Assembly: GCA_946538445.1 (NCBI GenBank)
Contig: CAMNGO010000024.1
Location: 1-17,246, forward strand
Length of the DNA: 17,246 nt
DNA from: an uncultured Lachnospiraceae bacterium
GTDB taxonomy: Bacteria; Bacillota; Clostridia; Lachnospirales; Lachnospiraceae
Direction: 5' to 3'
Within the stretch, counting starts at the first letter, position 1, and every line of letters starts with the position of its first letter. Of the stretch, positions 16,021-17,246 are shown piece by piece. The notes beneath the pieces were generated by a model. The model was not told where the DNA came from. It was given only the letters and a program-made list of their open reading frames with translations, and did no database searches. Made by a program: the position numbers and the translations under genes.

Positions 16021-16059
16021 ACAAGAAAAGAAAAACCACCATACATAAGTATGATGGTT
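16021..16059 (-). terminator. Rho-independent terminator of the Ig/3D-like gene
   Basis: On the minus strand, aaccatcata (16059-16050) pairs with tatggtggtt (16043-16034), with one G-U pair and a six-base loop. It is followed by a T-rich tail with a single C and G (16035-16021). It lies 22 bases after the stop of the minus-strand gene at 16082-17176 and separates that gene from the peptidase operon. Confidence 0.85.
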
Positions 16060-16081
16060 CTATGCTGTCATAGGAAGGGGA

Positions 16082-17176
16082 TCACCAGTCCACGTAGATG
16101 TCGATGGTTCCGTAGGGACAGCCGGTATCATAGATCTTGGCAGGTCCGAGGGAAGTAAGGACCACGTCATAGCGGTCTTTAAAGGAGCTGTCTGCAGCAG
16201 CACAGATAAATCCCTCTCCGTCACGGATGGTTCCGTCGTCCGCCACATGTCGGCCCGGAATCCACAGTCCGGTTCCGGGAAGGCTGTTCTGGGAATAGAA
16301 GGTTTCCCTGTGATCGTCAAAATATGTCACACCGTCAAAGGAGTTCAGCCTGGAGACTCCTACGTCGTAATAGTCCGAATACTCCAGCTCAAAGGTCCCG
16401 TAACCATCGAAAGTCACCGTAGGTTTGGGTTCGAAAGCCTTTACCTTGACTTTGAAAGACTCACCGTTGTAATAGCAGGTAAGCTTATTGGTGCCTTCCT
16501 TGGGATGACGGATCTTCTTGGAAGTGATCTGTTTCTTCTTCGCTTTGACGGAAGTTCCATCCGAATAATGGATGATCAGGTCCAGTTTATCCGAAGTGAG
16601 GGCCTTCTCCGTAGATACCTTATCTTTTGTGGTGATGGAATCTACCGTGATCAGCGGGAATTCTTCCTGATAGATATCGTTGGTACCTGCGGCAGTAATC
16701 TTTATGGTATCCGTCTGATCATTTTTTTCGTAACTGACATTCAACTGGTTTTCGGGGACGGTCTCCATGCTTCCGTCACCATAGTAGATGATCTCGGATA
16801 CATCCGGTGTGTATTGTCCCATACGGTCTTCATAACAAACCGTATTATACACGATATCGGAGGAGACCACCGGGATGACATCCAGATTCACTTCGGCAGA
16901 CATCTTTGCATCTTCAGTAGTAACCTGAATCTCTCCGTCTTCTTCAATAAATTCAGTATCTATACTATAGTCCGTCACCTCTTTCACCCTGCCAAGCCTG
17001 GAGGTAGTATATACATTGAACTCTTCCTCAGTGACGGGATCATTCTCATACACGGAATGATCAGGCGTATAAGTGGCATGAAGTTCCGTCGGGATAAAAT
17101 AGGCGGCAAGAAAAACTCCAAGGACGACAGCAGATACGATACTGATGCATATTCTTTTCATCCTTTTCTTATCCAT
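16082..17176 (-). CDS. Membrane-anchored protein with Ig-like domains and C-terminal 3D/double-psi-barrel-like domain
   Basis: A 364-residue exported protein. A basic start (MDKKRMKR) and one hydrophobic segment (about 9-28, without a clear signal-peptidase site) suggest an N-terminal membrane anchor with the rest outside. Residues about 100-250 contain two bacterial Ig-like units; the repeated pattern IIYYGDGS and LIIHYSDGT followed by a short beta stretch supports this. The end (about 290-364) has the signature YSQNSLPGTGLWIPGRH, then GFICAAADS, then TSLGPAKIYDTGCPYGTIDIYVDW-like spacing. Asp350 and Asp359 resemble the conserved aspartates of 3D domains found in cell-wall lytic or spore-associated proteins. 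Peptidoglycan binding or cleavage is a reasonable inference but not shown. The ribosome site is weak (aagaaagaag), and a second ATG at 17161 is possible. It is a single gene with its own terminator. Confidence 0.8.
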   Translation of the reverse strand: MDKKRMKRICISIVSAVVLGVFLAAYFIPTELHATYTPDHSVYENDPVTEEEFNVYTTSRLGRVKEVTDYSIDTEFIEEDGEIQVTTEDAKMSAEVNLDVIPVVSSDIVYNTVCYEDRMGQYTPDVSEIIYYGDGSMETVPENQLNVSYEKNDQTDTIKITAAGTNDIYQEEFPLITVDSITTKDKVSTEKALTSDKLDLIIHYSDGTSVKAKKKQITSKKIRHPKEGTNKLTCYYNGESFKVKVKAFEPKPTVTFDGYGTFELEYSDYYDVGVSRLNSFDGVTYFDDHRETFYSQNSLPGTGLWIPGRHVADDGTIRDGEGFICAAADSSFKDRYDVVLTSLGPAKIYDTGCPYGTIDIYVDW

Positions 17177-17227
17177 AATGTACTTCTTTCTTATTCTTTC
17201 TCTTTGGTTTGAACTGTAAAAATATAT

Positions 17228-17244
17228 ACCTCAAGAATAGAGGT
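17228..17244. other. Small hairpin at window edge
   Basis: Acctc and gaggt form a five-base stem around aagaata. On the minus strand it is followed by ATATATTTTTAC, so it could be a weak terminator of a gene beyond the window, or part of the leader of the Ig/3D-like gene. The window ends too soon to decide. Confidence 0.3.
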
Positions 17245-17246
17245 GA

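Noticed and set aside
16247..17212. A 321-residue open frame on the plus strand opposite the Ig/3D-like gene
   Set aside because: It is the antisense shadow of a gene with clear signal anchor, domains and terminator, and its translation shows no domain.
1..17246. CRISPR array, tRNA, rRNA, retron, toxin-antitoxin pair or phage defence island
   Set aside because: No regular spaced repeats, no cloverleaf-like or rRNA-like sequence, and no reverse transcriptase, nuclease or toxin motifs were seen.

Overview
The window looks like chromosomal DNA of a Gram-positive anaerobe of the Clostridia, most likely Lachnospiraceae. The evidence is moderate GC content, strong GGAGG-type ribosome binding sites, short intergenic gaps, secreted leucine-rich-repeat proteins with the EF-hand/LxCxxN layout, a BspA-type LRR receptor kinase, an NptA-type Na/Pi transporter with a PhoU tail, and a CbbX/SpoVK-like AAA protein. 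This placement is inferred from protein style, not from a marker gene. No rRNA, tRNA, CRISPR array, phage gene or transposase was seen. No gap between genes exceeds 200 bp.

Region A (7-6303, plus strand) is a tightly packed run of six genes: a nicotinamidase-like cysteine hydrolase, a secreted protein with an HExxH site, a Na/phosphate cotransporter with a PhoU-like domain, a 63-residue helical protein, a MATE exporter, and an ATP-grasp protein related to glutathionylspermidine synthase. It ends in a 24-bp perfect hairpin built on the 13-mer GGGGTCAGACCCC. That 13-mer also occurs inside the phosphate transporter gene.

Region B (6372-7307, minus strand) is a D-2-hydroxyacid dehydrogenase. It converges on region A and diverges from region C across a promoter region of about 190 bp containing a nested palindrome.

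Region C (7502-12348, plus strand) carries a secreted Ca-loop/LRR protein, then a transmembrane Ser/Thr kinase with an extracellular BspA-type LRR domain, then an AzlC/AzlD branched-chain amino acid exporter. The LRR protein and the receptor kinase look like a co-expressed surface sensing pair; their partnership is inferred. The region ends at a strong bidirectional terminator.

Region D (12413-17176, minus strand) holds a two-AAA protein whose first ATPase domain appears catalytically dead, an M20 dipeptidase directly upstream of it in the same operon, and a separately terminated membrane-anchored protein with Ig-like domains and a C-terminal 3D/double-psi-barrel-like domain.

The most interesting items are the receptor kinase with HWD in place of HRD and a long charged N-lobe insertion, the pseudo-ATPase plus active AAA fusion, and the repeated GGGGTCAGACCCC element. 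No clearly new defence or mobile system was found.
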